Below are positions 11,779-26,000 of a stretch of 64,000 nucleotides of DNA, piece by piece. The position numbers were made by a program, and so were the translations under genes. Origin of the DNA: Lingula anatina (lineage: Eukaryota > Brachiopoda > Lingulata > Lingulida > Lingulidae). The notes beneath the pieces were generated by a model, which made no database searches, was not told the DNA's origin, and worked only from the letters and a program-made list of their open reading frames with translations. The stretch's first letter is position 1. Every line of letters begins with the position of its first letter. The stretch is from positions 506,107-570,106 of the forward strand of contig NW_019774436.1 of the NCBI RefSeq assembly GCF_001039355.2, read 5' to 3'.

Positions 11779-14700
11779 ATGTATCAATCAAAACAAAAAC
11801 TCCTTTACTGGAAGATGTTAGCCCTGGAACTTGGATGTATTTTCGTTTTGTTCCAAACTGGGATTCGGAGGGTTGAAGGAGCCGCCTTCGTGCCGCCGAC
11901 TCAGCCTACAGGGCCCTGCACAATAGTAGGGGAGGGTTCTGCCACGGTCATCGCAGATTGCCAGGCAAAAAATATAATTGATCTCCGTGATATTCTGGTA
12001 GGAGACGTTCCCTTGATACCAAGAGAAACGAATATACTGTAAGTAACATGCATATACATGTATAACTGACAGCGATTCGTTCTCAGCCACAATCAACCTT
12101 AGCTGATTTTTTATGTTTCCTAAAACTTGGCAATCGACTAGAGGGTCCAATGACTGCCCCTATCGACTCTGAGTATTTAAATATATTAAATTTTATTTTG
12201 ATATAAAAGGAGAAGAATGTTAATGTGTATGTCTTTTTTCCTTGCCTCAGATTACTTAGTTACAACAAGTTTACCGAAGTGCCAGCAGGAATATTTCGAA
12301 ATCTCACGAATCTAAGATCACTGTAAGTATATCCTTTTTTAGCACAAAAACTTCTGAAGTCTACTGCAAAATTATTGTATCGTTTATACTTTAATTTTGT
12401 ATACTATATCTTAGAGTCCCTTAATATCAAAAGGTAGTGGGTATAAATGGAATGTGACTGAAAATGACTGTCAGATCCTTCATAGTTTAAAATCACTTCA
12501 AAGAAAGCACTCTGCGTTTTACGACGTTCTTCTTCAAGGTACACCCTTACTGTTTTAGTGCAGAGATGTACTGGTACGTTTCAGATTCTGTATGTTTCTG
12601 AAGGGAGGCGACGTTCAAGCCAATTTTGGAATGCGTTATGAAGGGTGGGGGGTTTCATTAGGACATAGAAATTTCAAGCGAGGGTGGAATAATTTAATAC
12701 CAAATTTTTAGAGTCTTAGAATTTTAACTAACATCTTCGTTGTTGCCAGTATCAATTATGAACGTTTGTTTTCATAAAACTATGATATTCATGTTGGGAA
12801 GTCTGTGTGGGAGAAAAAAAACAACATTCTGGGATAACAATCTAATATAATGGTCGCAATAAAGTCCGTGTGAACAGTGATGAAAAGGACTTGACATTGA
12901 TAGTATGGATGATATTGGACATGCTATCTTACACTGTAAGGGTGTTATTACGAGTACAGATTGTTAAGACTAAAAATACATTTTAACTTACTGGACGGAC
13001 ATTTTAAAATATGCGCAGGATATCCATTTAACATCAAAAATAAAATATATTTAAGGCTCGACTGTCATCACTATTTATATGCTTCTACTTGTATTGACAA
13101 AACATTCACTGATAACTTTGCTGTTTTCAGTTACATGCAGTTGAACAATCCTCCAATAGAGTGGATCGAAGAGAGAGCATTCGAAGGATTACACAGATTA
13201 GTTACTCTGTAAGGCTAATAGACTTTATTCTAAACTTTGTTTTTAACTGCCGTTGTGGAGGCGCTCCATATACAACTGAAATGAAATGAGACACATCTTA
13301 AAACACGATTTTCTTTTCTTACTTTTTACCTTAGCCTACTTACAAGGAAAAAACAAACAATCAAAGAAGTCCAGGACATTTATATATAAGGGCGTTATTT
13401 TTGAAAAGCTATAAATGAAATTAATTACAACAGCTCAATAAGGAAATTGTTCAAGCTTTTTGCCTTTTGTTTAATTTTCAGGTCAATCCATTCCAATGTA
13501 GTGGAAAAAATCCACCGAGACACATTTTACGGTCTATCGGCAGTGGCCAATTTGTAAGTAAGGTTAAATAATATATGTACACGGTAAATTTTCATGTATT
13601 TGCTAATGATATGTCAAGTACTTCAGACTATTAAATAGGTAATATATTGCAACTGTAACTATAATGACTCCAACGAGTATAAATATCTGCAGTGTTGTTG
13701 CAATGTATGTGCGTACTCTTGTTAGAACATGAAATCTTTGGTTATATATCTAACTGTTTTTTTCCCTAGGACATTAAATCCTATCCAATCGTTTGCTCCG
13801 GATGCATTTATCCACACCCCAAGATTAACAAATCTGTAAGTAATTCATTTATTCGTGGACAGTATACAGGCCTTAATTGTTATTCTCCATGTTCATACAC
13901 GTACATGTACATGTACATGTTCAAATGACAACAAAAAAAGTAAAATTTAATTGTGCTTAAGATGAAAGGAAAGCATGTATTACCATGAACCAAGGAGTTA
14001 TAACTCCTTGCATGAACAGACTCAAACCATCAACTGCAGACAACTGGTGGAAAATCTACCGTGCAATGACTCGGCCTAATTATTTTAAAATGAAATCGAA
14101 AGCGAGTTAGTTTGTATCGGTTGCAATTTGTGTTCATTTTGACATGTCTGACCAGTGAGCTTTACCAGTGCGGTCCAAAAAGCAGCCTTTAAAAGAACGA
14201 TATAATTTGCGTATAAAACACTAAACAGACTCAATAAGAAAGGCAGGAACAAGATGCAGGTTAAAGATAGGGTTAATTTTGTACACTTGACTTTTGAAGG
14301 GCTTCTTATTCGCTGAAGTGCAAAAATATGAAAGCAAAAAGGAGCATCAACATTGGTGCCTAGGTCTAGATAATATATAGATTACCCCTGTTGGTGCCTG
14401 TACATCTAGTACATTTAGATGTACTTAACAGTAGTTTGTAGTATGCAGCAATCCTTAATACACGTGGGTCTTTGACTTCTGTTTGTTTTATTTGTCAACT
14501 TTTATCAATGTCTCTGCTAGTGACATAAATTAGTTTTATTATTGACTTTCTTTTCTTTTTTTTTATGTTCACCCCTGAAATTTCCTCAGATCTCAATATG
14601 TGAATACACTTGGACCAAGGAATTGTACCTTCTTGGTTGAACTTAGTGACTTGTCTTGAGAAATCGGTGGCTTGAGAAACCATGTGCTCTTTATTCTGTC

Positions 14701-17700
14701 TGTACTAGTACTAACTCCAGTGCATAATTGATGATGTAAAATCTACATATAATATATATATAAGATACTGGGTATATGACACACAACGTGTAAAGTCTTA
14801 TTACTACATTACACTAAGTTGAAGTTTAATTTTCTTGTAAAAAGATAAAATCCATTAACTAAATGCCAGACTAGTTTATTTAAATAATAGACATTGATCA
14901 AAGTCACCACATGGCTGAGCAAAGAAGAAAAAAAAAAAAATTAAAGTCTAAGATGGGAGGTGGGAGAGGAGGCATATTCTAGTACTGGTGGTGTAGTACA
15001 TGTTAGTACCAGCATTGGTATATGGTATATGTCTAATTAATGGGTTTTCTTCCTGTTCCCTTAGCCAAATCCTGGACCTGCCATTGCCTTATGATATACA
15101 TCGATTTACATACAGTTCAATTAATGAATCAATTATACTTAATTACAGAGATCTGACCATGAGCTGCACACTTCCATCAGTTGGTGTGTACAAATTCCTC
15201 CTACAGAGACCTTCTCAAGTGCATATTATAGGCAGCATTCAGTGCACACAAGGGGGAAATCTAAGGCAGGCTCTCCAAGCATTAGGAGTTGACCCAGGTT
15301 TGAGGGCTGTTTGTTTGTCTGAAATTTTGGTAATGGAACACATGGATTTTGTGTGCTATAAAAGCAGACCTGTATGCAGGCCTGTAACTGGAGCGAGGGG
15401 AGTGAAATTTTTGTGGGAAAAGATACACTTTTACAGAAAAAGAACTCCCCCCCTTTGAAATTTCTGGCTATATGGGTATTGACAAAGCCCATGTGATTAT
15501 ATGCACCTCCTAAAACATTCTACTTATATCAAAATCACAGCTTTGTGAGCATTTACTTTTGTGTCCCATCATAACGTTTGTTGTATAGTGGTTATTGCGA
15601 CTAGTGCACATTGCAGAGAAGAAACACAACACTTTTAAAATGTTCAATCATTAGCTAAAGATAGCTTTTTTTTGGATAATGCCCTATACATGACACTTTT
15701 TGTTGCAGTTGCGGTTGTACCAGATAGTATATTGTTATTCTCAGGAGAATGACATTGCAACTGCAAAGAAAGTTCAGTTGTGTTTTTAAAAATTTTCAGA
15801 CCTGCCAGCCAGTAACATGTGCTACACTTGCACTAATGTTGATGATTACCGAGACTGTGAACAGCCCCAAAGTTGCAGGACAGGATTTGTAAGTATTTAC
15901 CTATTTAGATATACTGTCAACCTGAACATTGCTGTACAGTTTTCAGGTAATCTATGGGATGGCTATATTGCTATATTCTTCAGTATTGCTTAATAACCAT
16001 CTTTGTATGTATATTTATATATATATATAATGTAATTTAATCCATTTTCAAATTAATAATTAAATATATGGTAGCATGATGGTTTCAAATTCTCTCTGAT
16101 GGTAATTATTGTAACATATTTAATGCAAGGTTTATATGAATGGAATTTTTGCAAAATGCCAAAAATAATTTTAAGTTAAAAAGAATTAAGAAACCTTTTT
16201 ACTATGAATTATTGGGCCAGGCACAGTAAAATGGTATATGCAGTAATGCTTTTGTGACCCTTGCTTTTGAGATGTTGGATAGACTCCTAGCACTATACAT
16301 AGTACATGTAAAGGTGTATGTGCACCTTATTATTTCAGAATTCTTGTGGAAGTTTTTTTAATCAAACGAAAAGTGGTCTTAGAATTACCAAGGGATGCAT
16401 GAATTTGGATGCATGTATGAACCGGACAGCAAGAATGAATCCAGCCAGGTGCTATGAAGAGAATTCCACCTTTGCCTGTTCCACCTGCTGTCTTGGAGAT
16501 AACTGTAATAGTTTAGGACAGTCTAATAGAACAGGCATGTATCAAACATTATGGTCTTGTAAGCCCGTTGTATCCATTTATTTTTATTTACTTATTTGGA
16601 GGGTGGATGCTGACACAATAGATTTTTACTGTATTTTCATTTATTAAATCCAAAGTCATAGTTTGTTATGAAATCGTTGACACATTTGCCAAAGAAAGTT
16701 TTATTTTTTTTCAAGATTTTCTTAGGATTAATACAATCAAAGTAGAATAGTCATTTAGACTCCATAAACAGTAAAAAGGGACAAAAAATATAAAAAAAGT
16801 TTTGCCTAAAAGTAACGGTACATTACATGTAGTTTTGCTGGCCATATAGATTGTCTGTATTTCCTAACTGGAAAGATGGGGGAAGGGAGTGGACAAACCA
16901 TTTTTTCCAGATATTTAGAAAATATCTAAATATTTTTGAGAGTTGAGAGTAGGCCACACCTGATTCAGGAATGGCTTGTTACAAGGTTGCATTCTCAAAC
17001 CACTCTTTACAACTTAACTGTACAATGCAAAGGGTTCCAAGACTGACAGTGTAGAGTAAGTTCTTTTTGTTTTATTTTTCTTTGATGATTGTTACAGAAC
17101 AGTCTGTACATTTGGTCAGGTGTGGGAGTCTAGTCTTGGTGCTAGAGCAGGAGCTGGAGCTGTTTTAACAGCTAAGATATATTAAAACAATTCTTGTTTT
17201 GATTTTCAGAGGTACAGCGCAATTTTAACATACTGTTTACCCATGACATCTCTCCATCCTCACCAGCATACCAGACTCTTTGGCCTATATTCCACACCAA
17301 GGTATGTAGTGCAAATTAGAATTTTGTTGAGGTAACCTTTTTCAAAAGATACTGGTATCTGTAATTTCTGTGACTTGCAAGTCTGTTGTTTCACAAGCTT
17401 ATAACATTGCAGATTTTTTTTTAATGAGAAAGAAATTGTTTTTCAGTTAGAGAAAGTTTTGCATGAAGTAATACCTGGAAGACATGAAATTGAAATTGTA
17501 TCCATAAAACCAAGGTAGGTTATTTTTTATTTCATGTATCTGTACATGCACAAAAATGGTCTGATTATAAATGCAGTCAGAGAAAAATGAGGGTAAACTA
17601 CAGAATGAATTGGTAATTATTTTTTGAAATTTTTTCTTGTTTTGGTGCAATATTTTGGAAAGGACTTACTATTGCTATGAGTTAATGGAAATAAGGGCAT

Positions 17701-20700
17701 GTGTGGACAAAAACTCCATTAAGACATTGCTGAATGAAGCAATAAACCTAACCTATCTATTAGTTTGATAATTAAAGGTGCTGTAGAATGTTTTATAACT
17801 GCACTGTATTTATATATGAATCTGTCTTACATGTATTTGATATTTTGCATCAATTTATTTTTAATTACAGTCCAGTAAGTACTTTCAGTGGTGTGGTTTC
17901 TAATGTCACTATCCGCAGCTTTATCGACAGTTCTTTAAATGTTTCTGTCACAAGAGGAAATATCAGCAGAGAAATCAACAGAGCAGTACAAAACAATGAA
18001 TTGGTTGATGTTGCTTTGAGTGGACTGCGGCATTTTCCAGAGCTTGTGTGGGGTAAATTACATCAAATTATTCATTGATTAACATTTCTTTAGCTGTATA
18101 AAAATAAAATGTACCATAAAATTTCCTATTTGATGAAATATTGCTGAAAAATGATGATGAACTTAATAATTTCAATTAAAACACTTTTAAAATAAATTTC
18201 TAATTTTTTTTCAGGTTTGTGTTTACATACTGTTGACAATAGCAGCCATGGTGTTTATCAGTGGAGACGAAGATGGACCAACGCAACAATTGTGACAAGA
18301 TCTTTTTATTTGCCCTGTGTGCACCATCTTAGAAATCCTAATACCACTGCTGTTAAACAGTGGTAAGTGCATGTCGTTATATAAATGTCATCTGTTTTAA
18401 ACACTGCACCAAAATTTGAAAAAGGCTGATCCTAAGTATTTATTTGAAAAGTACAGTATGCTATAAATGTACGTATATGTGGAGGAGGGCTTCACTTGGA
18501 GACAGGATGAGAGCTAATTTTCAAGATGCTGTATGATATGTGATTGGTCAGCTTTTAAATTGCGTTTTCAATATTTCAACTCTTCTGTCTGTGTCTGTCC
18601 CCAACTTTGTCTTATTTCGGATTATATTTGTTTTTTCAGTACAATGGATGTGTCGTCAGGTATTGTATACTGGTTGCCAACAAATTTTGAGAACTGCACG
18701 ACAAAGACCACTGAAGGACTCCATAATTTAAATGCCACAAAAATTAACAGAAGTAAGTTCCTTTTTACTTTTTTTCTGCCCATCAAAAGATTTAAGCATA
18801 GTTTTAAGTACATACTTGGATAATAATGATTTCATTGAGTAGTCATCCTTTCCTCATAGTTTTTTAATAGTAAATTAATGTAAATGGTTCTTTTCCTATA
18901 TAAAGTTTTCAGATACAGAAATGCTTTACTGGAAGGATTCATTGATACTTATACAAAGACAAATATGTATTTTTTGTAGATAATGTTCAGCAAGTATCAC
19001 AAGTCCTGAGTAATGTAACATCCAACTCTGAAGAATTATCAGGCACTGATGTTGAAATTGCCACAGATGTTTTGGACAGCATTTTGACATTAAATTCAAC
19101 AGAGGTGGCACGTGTGGCAAAAGATGTTGTCCTAACACAGAGTAACTTGCTGGGGAGTGGTCAGAACTCTTTGCTACAGTCAGAAACAAACACCCAGTCA
19201 GTGAACAGGTAAAACTGATATCATTAATTTTACAGATATGAGCCAGTAGTTTGCCATTGAAGAGACAGTACACATACATTAATAGTTTTCTTAATTAAAA
19301 CTATTTTTTGTATTATTCCAATTGTCAATTCATTTTTGATTTATTATATATGCATTTTAACCCTCCTATTAAGTGCACTGTATATTTTTCCCATTCGAAT
19401 TAGGCTATGGTAGATTATCTTTAATAAGTCTTTTGTCAATGTTGCAGGATACTACGGGGTATTGATACTTTTGCTGAAAGAGTTGATATTGAGGGAACAA
19501 ATCTGACCATTGTGGCCCCAAATTTAGCAGTGTCAGTTGTCTCAGCAAATGCAGCAGACCCAGAATTCAGTGGTTTAGGATTTGATAGTGTGTCTGATGA
19601 AAGACATGATGTTCCTCATGAGGACACTGTAAGTGAGACTGAGATGTAGAAATGTAATGATGATAATTGGTGACAATTGGCAGGGGGGCAGTTACTACGT
19701 GTAGTACATTATGGAACAGCCACTGATAAAAGGTGCTCCATGGCAATACATAAATTAAGCCCATATATAAAAATATATGGAAACTTGATCTATTCAGAAC
19801 CAAGGCCTAATGTAATTGTTATTGTTTTTAACTTGAAACTTATAAGGGCTACTGTCTCTTTGTTAGCTAAATAAGGATTAAATTTTCCAATTAAACACAT
19901 CATTTAATTTAATTGTGACAATGTTTTAATAATAATAATAATAATATTTATTTCTTAAAACCGCACTACACTACCGTCTCAGTGCTGTTTACAGGTAAAA
20001 TTATCAGGATTACAACTAAATATATAGATAATAAAAGCTAAGGTAAAAAACAATTAAAATAATTTTTAGAAAATATTTTTATGTCATCTAGGTTAGACTT
20101 GTGGGGTCTGAGAATGAACCCGTCCCAGATGTGGCTGATGTTGGCATACGTCTGCCAAGGACATTATTCAAAGGACTAAATACCACACAGCCAGCCAGTG
20201 CTTCCAGAGTCCACTTTGTGGTCTACCAACAGAATACTTTTTTCAAGGTACCTTATTATTATTATTTTTACTTCCACAAAGGAAGAAAATGTTTTTGTGT
20301 TTCTTGATTAGTTATAATTTAAAAAACACCTTTTGAGATAATTTTCAGGAGGAGAGGTCAGAAATGTGCTAACTCATGTATCTAATCGATCAAAGTTTAG
20401 TAGAGATCCATCAATTAATTAAAAGTAATGAGGATAAGGCTGCCTTGGTCCTGGCTATGTGAAATACACTCTCTGTTGTCCTTGTATTCCAGGTACTGGC
20501 CTCTCTCAGTGACAGTCCTGGCTCTGTGAAGACCAACACCAGTGTTTACCCATATGTGGACATTAATGGTCATATCATTGCGGGCAGTGTGGTTGGTCTG
20601 ACCATCCAGAAGCTTGCTGACCCAGTCACTATATCATTCAGACATCTGGAGAGAGAAAATGAAGTAAGAATAATTTATGTTTTTGGATAAAGAAAAAAGT

Positions 20701-22512
20701 GTTTCCTTGTAAAGATTTTCTTGACTTTTTGTCATTCATTCTATAACTTTGAATGATATTTAGAATGGGACAGGTTCATGTACTGTGCAAATTATTTTGT
20801 ATTGGAAGTTTATTAGGTAGATATATTTATCAATATTTGAAATGTAATAAATATACACTTTGACTTCCAGTAAGCATAGTTCTTGATTTGATCACTGTGA
20901 GAGATATTTTATCATTTTATTTAATATTTTTACATGGTGCTTGTAAGGATTTTTCTTCATATGTGTCACAAACCCAGTGACATATCTTGAATTAAAGCTT
21001 TATACAAAAGGAGGTTCCTCAACAAAAGCCATTTCATCCATTCCATTCCAGACTGTCAAAAACTCCCAGTGTGTATTCTGGGACTTCTCTGCCAACAGTG
21101 GTCAAGGAGGATGGTCAGGGCGTGGCTGTAGACTGGCAGGTGACCAGCCGGGAAACAGGACGGTCTGCCAGTGTGACCATCTCACTAATTTTGCTTTGCT
21201 GGTGGTAAGTGCCAGTGAACTCTCACCCCAGTTTGAATCCAGTATGACAATTGCTTCAGTCAGTTGCCATGCAGGATGTGGTCAAGTTGAGTCCAATTTT
21301 CTTTTGACAAGTCAGCAAAAAGATATTAAAGGGATAATAACTCTTCATATGATATCTATATTTCACAATAAAAACATTGTGAACAACTCATAGAAATATA
21401 ATATATTCTGTTTTACCACAAAAACGGCAGTTACAGCTATTATTCTGATATGTGAGCTTGTCTTCAGACCACGTGACCTCCATTGATAGCTATACTCTGT
21501 TATAATCTCTTAAGAGATTTTAACAAAAAACCAAACTTTTTAGAAAAAAACCAGGGACTAACTTTGAATGTAAAAATGGATTCATTAACCATTGGTTAGT
21601 ATGGGAAAATTGTTGTTTACTCCAGGAAAATTAATTTTTTGGCCAAAACGAAGAGTTATTATCCCTTTAATTTTTAAGGTTTTGAACAAAAGTTTAATAG
21701 TAGTTTATCATATTATTATCTAGTCATAGATTCAGATCATGGGACATGTCACATGTGTGTCATGTCAGAGAAGATTGTTTTGTGCTGACACCATGTATAG
21801 GCTACAGTGAAAAAAATATATACATGTAAATATGTACATTGCAGGATGTTTATGGCACAGGTTCAGGAATTGATGAGTTGAACAGAAGAATTCTGATGAT
21901 TGTCACCTATGTGGGCTGTGGTCTCAGTATTTTGGGTCTGTTGTTGACAATCATCTCCTACCTGGCATACAGGTAATAGTTTTGTGTTTTATCATTATTG
22001 CCAGTACAGATTATTCTTAATTTGTATTTTTGAATGCAGAACCAAAGATATGGATACCAGACTTGCAAATAATACACAATGCAAGTTGAGCAATGATCAA
22101 TCAGATGTTTATGTTAGTAATAAAGTTTTTCTTCTCATTCTGCGATATTTCATTAAAAAGAGGACAGGTTGTGTTTATACCGTCATTATATCTAGGGAAG
22201 TTTCTAGGGACAAAATTTTTATAAATTTAAATACAAAACTGGAAAAGTCATATTTTCATTAATACCCTCAAATAGACATGTTTAAGTTTCATACTATAAG
22301 TTCCTTAATTTATGCATCCCTGTGTTTCTATCAGTTTTAATTTAATCAAATTCTTTTTAAAATAGATTTCCCTGTATGATAAGCAAGTAAGTCATGTTAG
22401 ATTCCCATTCACAGCAGGCAATGAGTTAACCAAAATGATTTATTCTCAATTTTATCAATAGAATCAAGTAATTGAGTGTTAATAGTTCTGTGTACATGAC
22501 AAATACTGTATC

Positions 22513-22543
<31 letters not shown>

Positions 22544-22947
22544 TCAAAAATGACAATACTGGGTATATCTTAATTGCAATATGAACTTCTGACAAAACTT
22601 CACTGCAGGTCTAGTGTCAAGAGAACTTATGTGTGTCCTTTGCTGTCACCGGATAATTAGATTATACCTGTTTATTTTAATGAACATTGATCTGAGCTAA
22701 AGAAGTCCTGAATGTAACACCCAGTAAGCACAACCTTAAACAATGAACTAATCAAGTTTGCTATGTATGCAAATGCTTAAGTTGAATTTGAATGTGGCTT
22801 TATAGATATCATTAGTTGATTTCACACTTCATGAGAAACTTAATCAATTGAAAAAGATAATAACACTCATGATGCATGTTAATATTATACATGTATGTTT
22901 TATCCTGCCATACCTTAGCCACAATTACATGCTTTAAGATTTATTGA

Positions 22948-23020
<73 letters not shown>

Positions 23021-26000
23021 AAATTGGTTTATGTATGTATGTATGCTTTCTGTCTCCAACCCAGTTTATTTCTTTCCCCAACAAATCTAGAAAGCAACTT
23101 ATACATAAAAAGACAATTTATGCTCTACATTTTGTTTAAAATAAATTGCCTGTTTGTCTGGTAACCTATTCATTTCAACATACAACTTTTCCCAGAAGTG
23201 GCAGCTAAATTATAAGACTTATTTTTTTTTACTAGGTGATATGTGGTCTCATATTTAACTGCTAATATTGATTCCATTGTTCTATGAACTTAACACTGAT
23301 AAAATAATATTGTGGAATCATTTGTTGACTCTAATAAATGTTTTGATCTGAAAAGCACTGTAATTAATCAATGTGGTATTCATATAGTAGTTTATGATAA
23401 TGTCTGCATGTGCCAGATTTATTTTAAAAATCATTTGATTTCAAAAGTCTTCTTTGCAGAGTTTTATATGACTTACATTTTTAGGAAATAGTGGAAAGAC
23501 CAGTTACGGGAATTTGATCTAGCTATGCTTGTTCAGCTGGGCCTCCTTTCTGCATGAAGTTGTATATAATTTGTTACATTTTCTAGGAAGTTGCGCAAAG
23601 ACACTCCTTCCAAGATCTTGATCCAGTTGTGTTTTGCTTTGCTGGGTTTAAATATTGTTTATGTAGCTGGAACACAAAACCTGAGCAATGTTATTGCATG
23701 CAAGGTATAGCATGGCTTTATTTGTTATTGTTTTATTGTTTTTTATTGTCACAACAGTTCCAAATACATTTTTGTTTATTATTCACATTAAATTCCAAAA
23801 CTGTAATATGAATTTTTCCAATGCAAGCTTACACTTGTCTTACTGTATTTTTTCTTTTTATACTGCATGTTTAGCCAATTTAAGACAAAAGTACCTATTA
23901 AATTTACTTATTTGCATTTACTGAACTTAGATATAGGGATTCAGGATATATTTCTAGCAGTGAGATTTCATTGGGGGCCATAAAGGAAAGGGTATGGGTA
24001 AAAGATGTGCTTAACCTCCCTTTTCCACTTCATAAAAAATAATGATATTGACAGTAGTGATAGCAATGTGAATAATAATACTGATAGGGTAGCTGATACC
24101 AGGAGGGACTATGAATCCCCATCTATCTGAAACTACCCTTTCTAAATTGTGTATTTATTCTTTATTTGCCAGACTGTTGCCATATTGCTCCACTACTTCT
24201 TGCTGGCAACTCTGATGTGGATGTTGATAGAAGCTTTCTACATGTACTTGGCTCTGGTGAAAGTTTTCCAGACTTACTACAGGAAGCTTCTGCTCAAGTT
24301 TGCCATAGTTGGCTGGGGTAAATAGTGTCACTACTTTATCTATACAGAATGTTTGATGTATATTGCATGTAAAAAGCTATTCACCATGATATTTAAAGCC
24401 TCCCAGAGACAGGACATTTTTTTAAATTTTATTTATTGTGTTACATTATGTTTTCTTTTGTGTTTCGGTGTATTTTGTATCTCTTTTAATTTTTTTTTAG
24501 TTTGACCCTTATTTTAGATTAATTCTCAACATATTATATTTTTACTTTGAAATTTGTCATCTTAGATTAAAGTACATATTGTATATCTTGAATGAACACA
24601 AGCAAAAAGTTTATCACTTATGAGACTACTTTTTCACACTATATCAACAAAAAGTAAATATACATGCAACACAGATATATATTATTTTATGCTTTAGGTG
24701 CACCACTGGTGATAGTTGGAATCACACTGGCCATCAATGTTGACAATTATAACTATTACGCTGGATATGAAGAAGCCTTGTGAGTACTATTGCTTTAAAG
24801 TATTTGTGTAAATAATTAATATATAGAAAAACACTTAGAGTGGCAGAAAATCTTGGGCAGAATATGAATAGTGGTAGCTGGATCTCACATCAGCAAATGA
24901 TGACACATTCTTAATCATTTTTAAAAGATATTGTCAGTACCCATTAGCCTTTTGACACCAGCAGGCAAGATGCAAAGCTGAAAATACGCAAAAGTCTCAA
25001 TTTAAACATGTTTATAGTGACCTTTATGAATGCTTAGGATTGATCCAGTGATTTCTGTCAGTCTGACCTTGGCCTCACAAGTAGATACTATATTATACTT
25101 TCAAAGAGATGAATTGTCAACTTGAAATCTTTTTCAGCTGCTGGCTTACAGTTGTACCGATGTATGTGACAGTGATCACCCCGGTGGCTGTGACAGTTCT
25201 CCTCAATTTTGTGGCGTTTGGGTTAGTTTTCCATCAGATTCGGAGCCATGTCCAGCAGAAAAAGATCACCAAGACCCAGAAGGCATCCTCGGTGTCACAA
25301 GTCCGAGGAGCCCTGAGCATCATGGTCTTGTTGGGGCTGACCTGGGTTTTTGCCTTCTTTACCTTCAGTGCAAGGTTCATAGTATTCCACTATTTGTTTG
25401 CCATCTTCAACTCCTTGCAAGGACTCTTTGTATTCATATTCCACTGCTTCTTGAAACATGATGTCCGTATGATGTGGATGAGAAGTTTGCCTTGCTGTCC
25501 AAAACCCAAAGACAGCTCCACATTCAATTCTTCTACTGGAGGTAAGAGAAAATTTCAAATTAATTCTAAAGCACTGGGATGTTTGATTCATGATGGCTAA
25601 TTAAAGAGCCTGGCCTAAAGTACAAAGTGTGCTCTGCAAATTACTGGGTAGATTTGTAGCAGTACTAGCATAAGGAGTGCAGTTAAAAAGTGAATAAGGA
25701 CATTTACTACACAATATACAACATGAGGCTTGGAATCCAGATATAAGTTTTGTCATATTGATTTTGAACACAAGGCTCATTTAAACTATAACTCTGTTTT
25801 TGAAAAACACCATTAGTCTTTTTGAAAGATATCGGCCATCAGGGTGGCCTCGATTTTTAAACACAAAATAATGCTTTCATACTAGTATTTCAGAGGCTGA
25901 CTTACCCTTTGCAGGCTAAGAAAATAACTCAATTTTGTATCACTTTTTTTAAATTGACAATGTGCATTCATGATTATACATATATAATATATATCCTCTC

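Larger units (their letters stand above)
21845..25541 (+). other. Seven-transmembrane region of the receptor
   Basis: Exons 21845-21972 (TM1), 23587-23704 (TM2), 24173-24317 and 24698-24779 (TM3-TM4) and 25138-25541 (TM5-TM7) encode the family B2 helical core. The conserved extracellular disulfide cysteines are present (IACK before TM3 and FCW in loop 2), as is the TM6 motif [10 protein letters not shown]. Confidence 0.92.

Noticed and set aside
20977-21051. Open reading frame continuing upstream of the GPS exon
   Set aside because: A strong acceptor at 21050-21051 and phase 0 with the exon ending at 20663 show that this part is intron.
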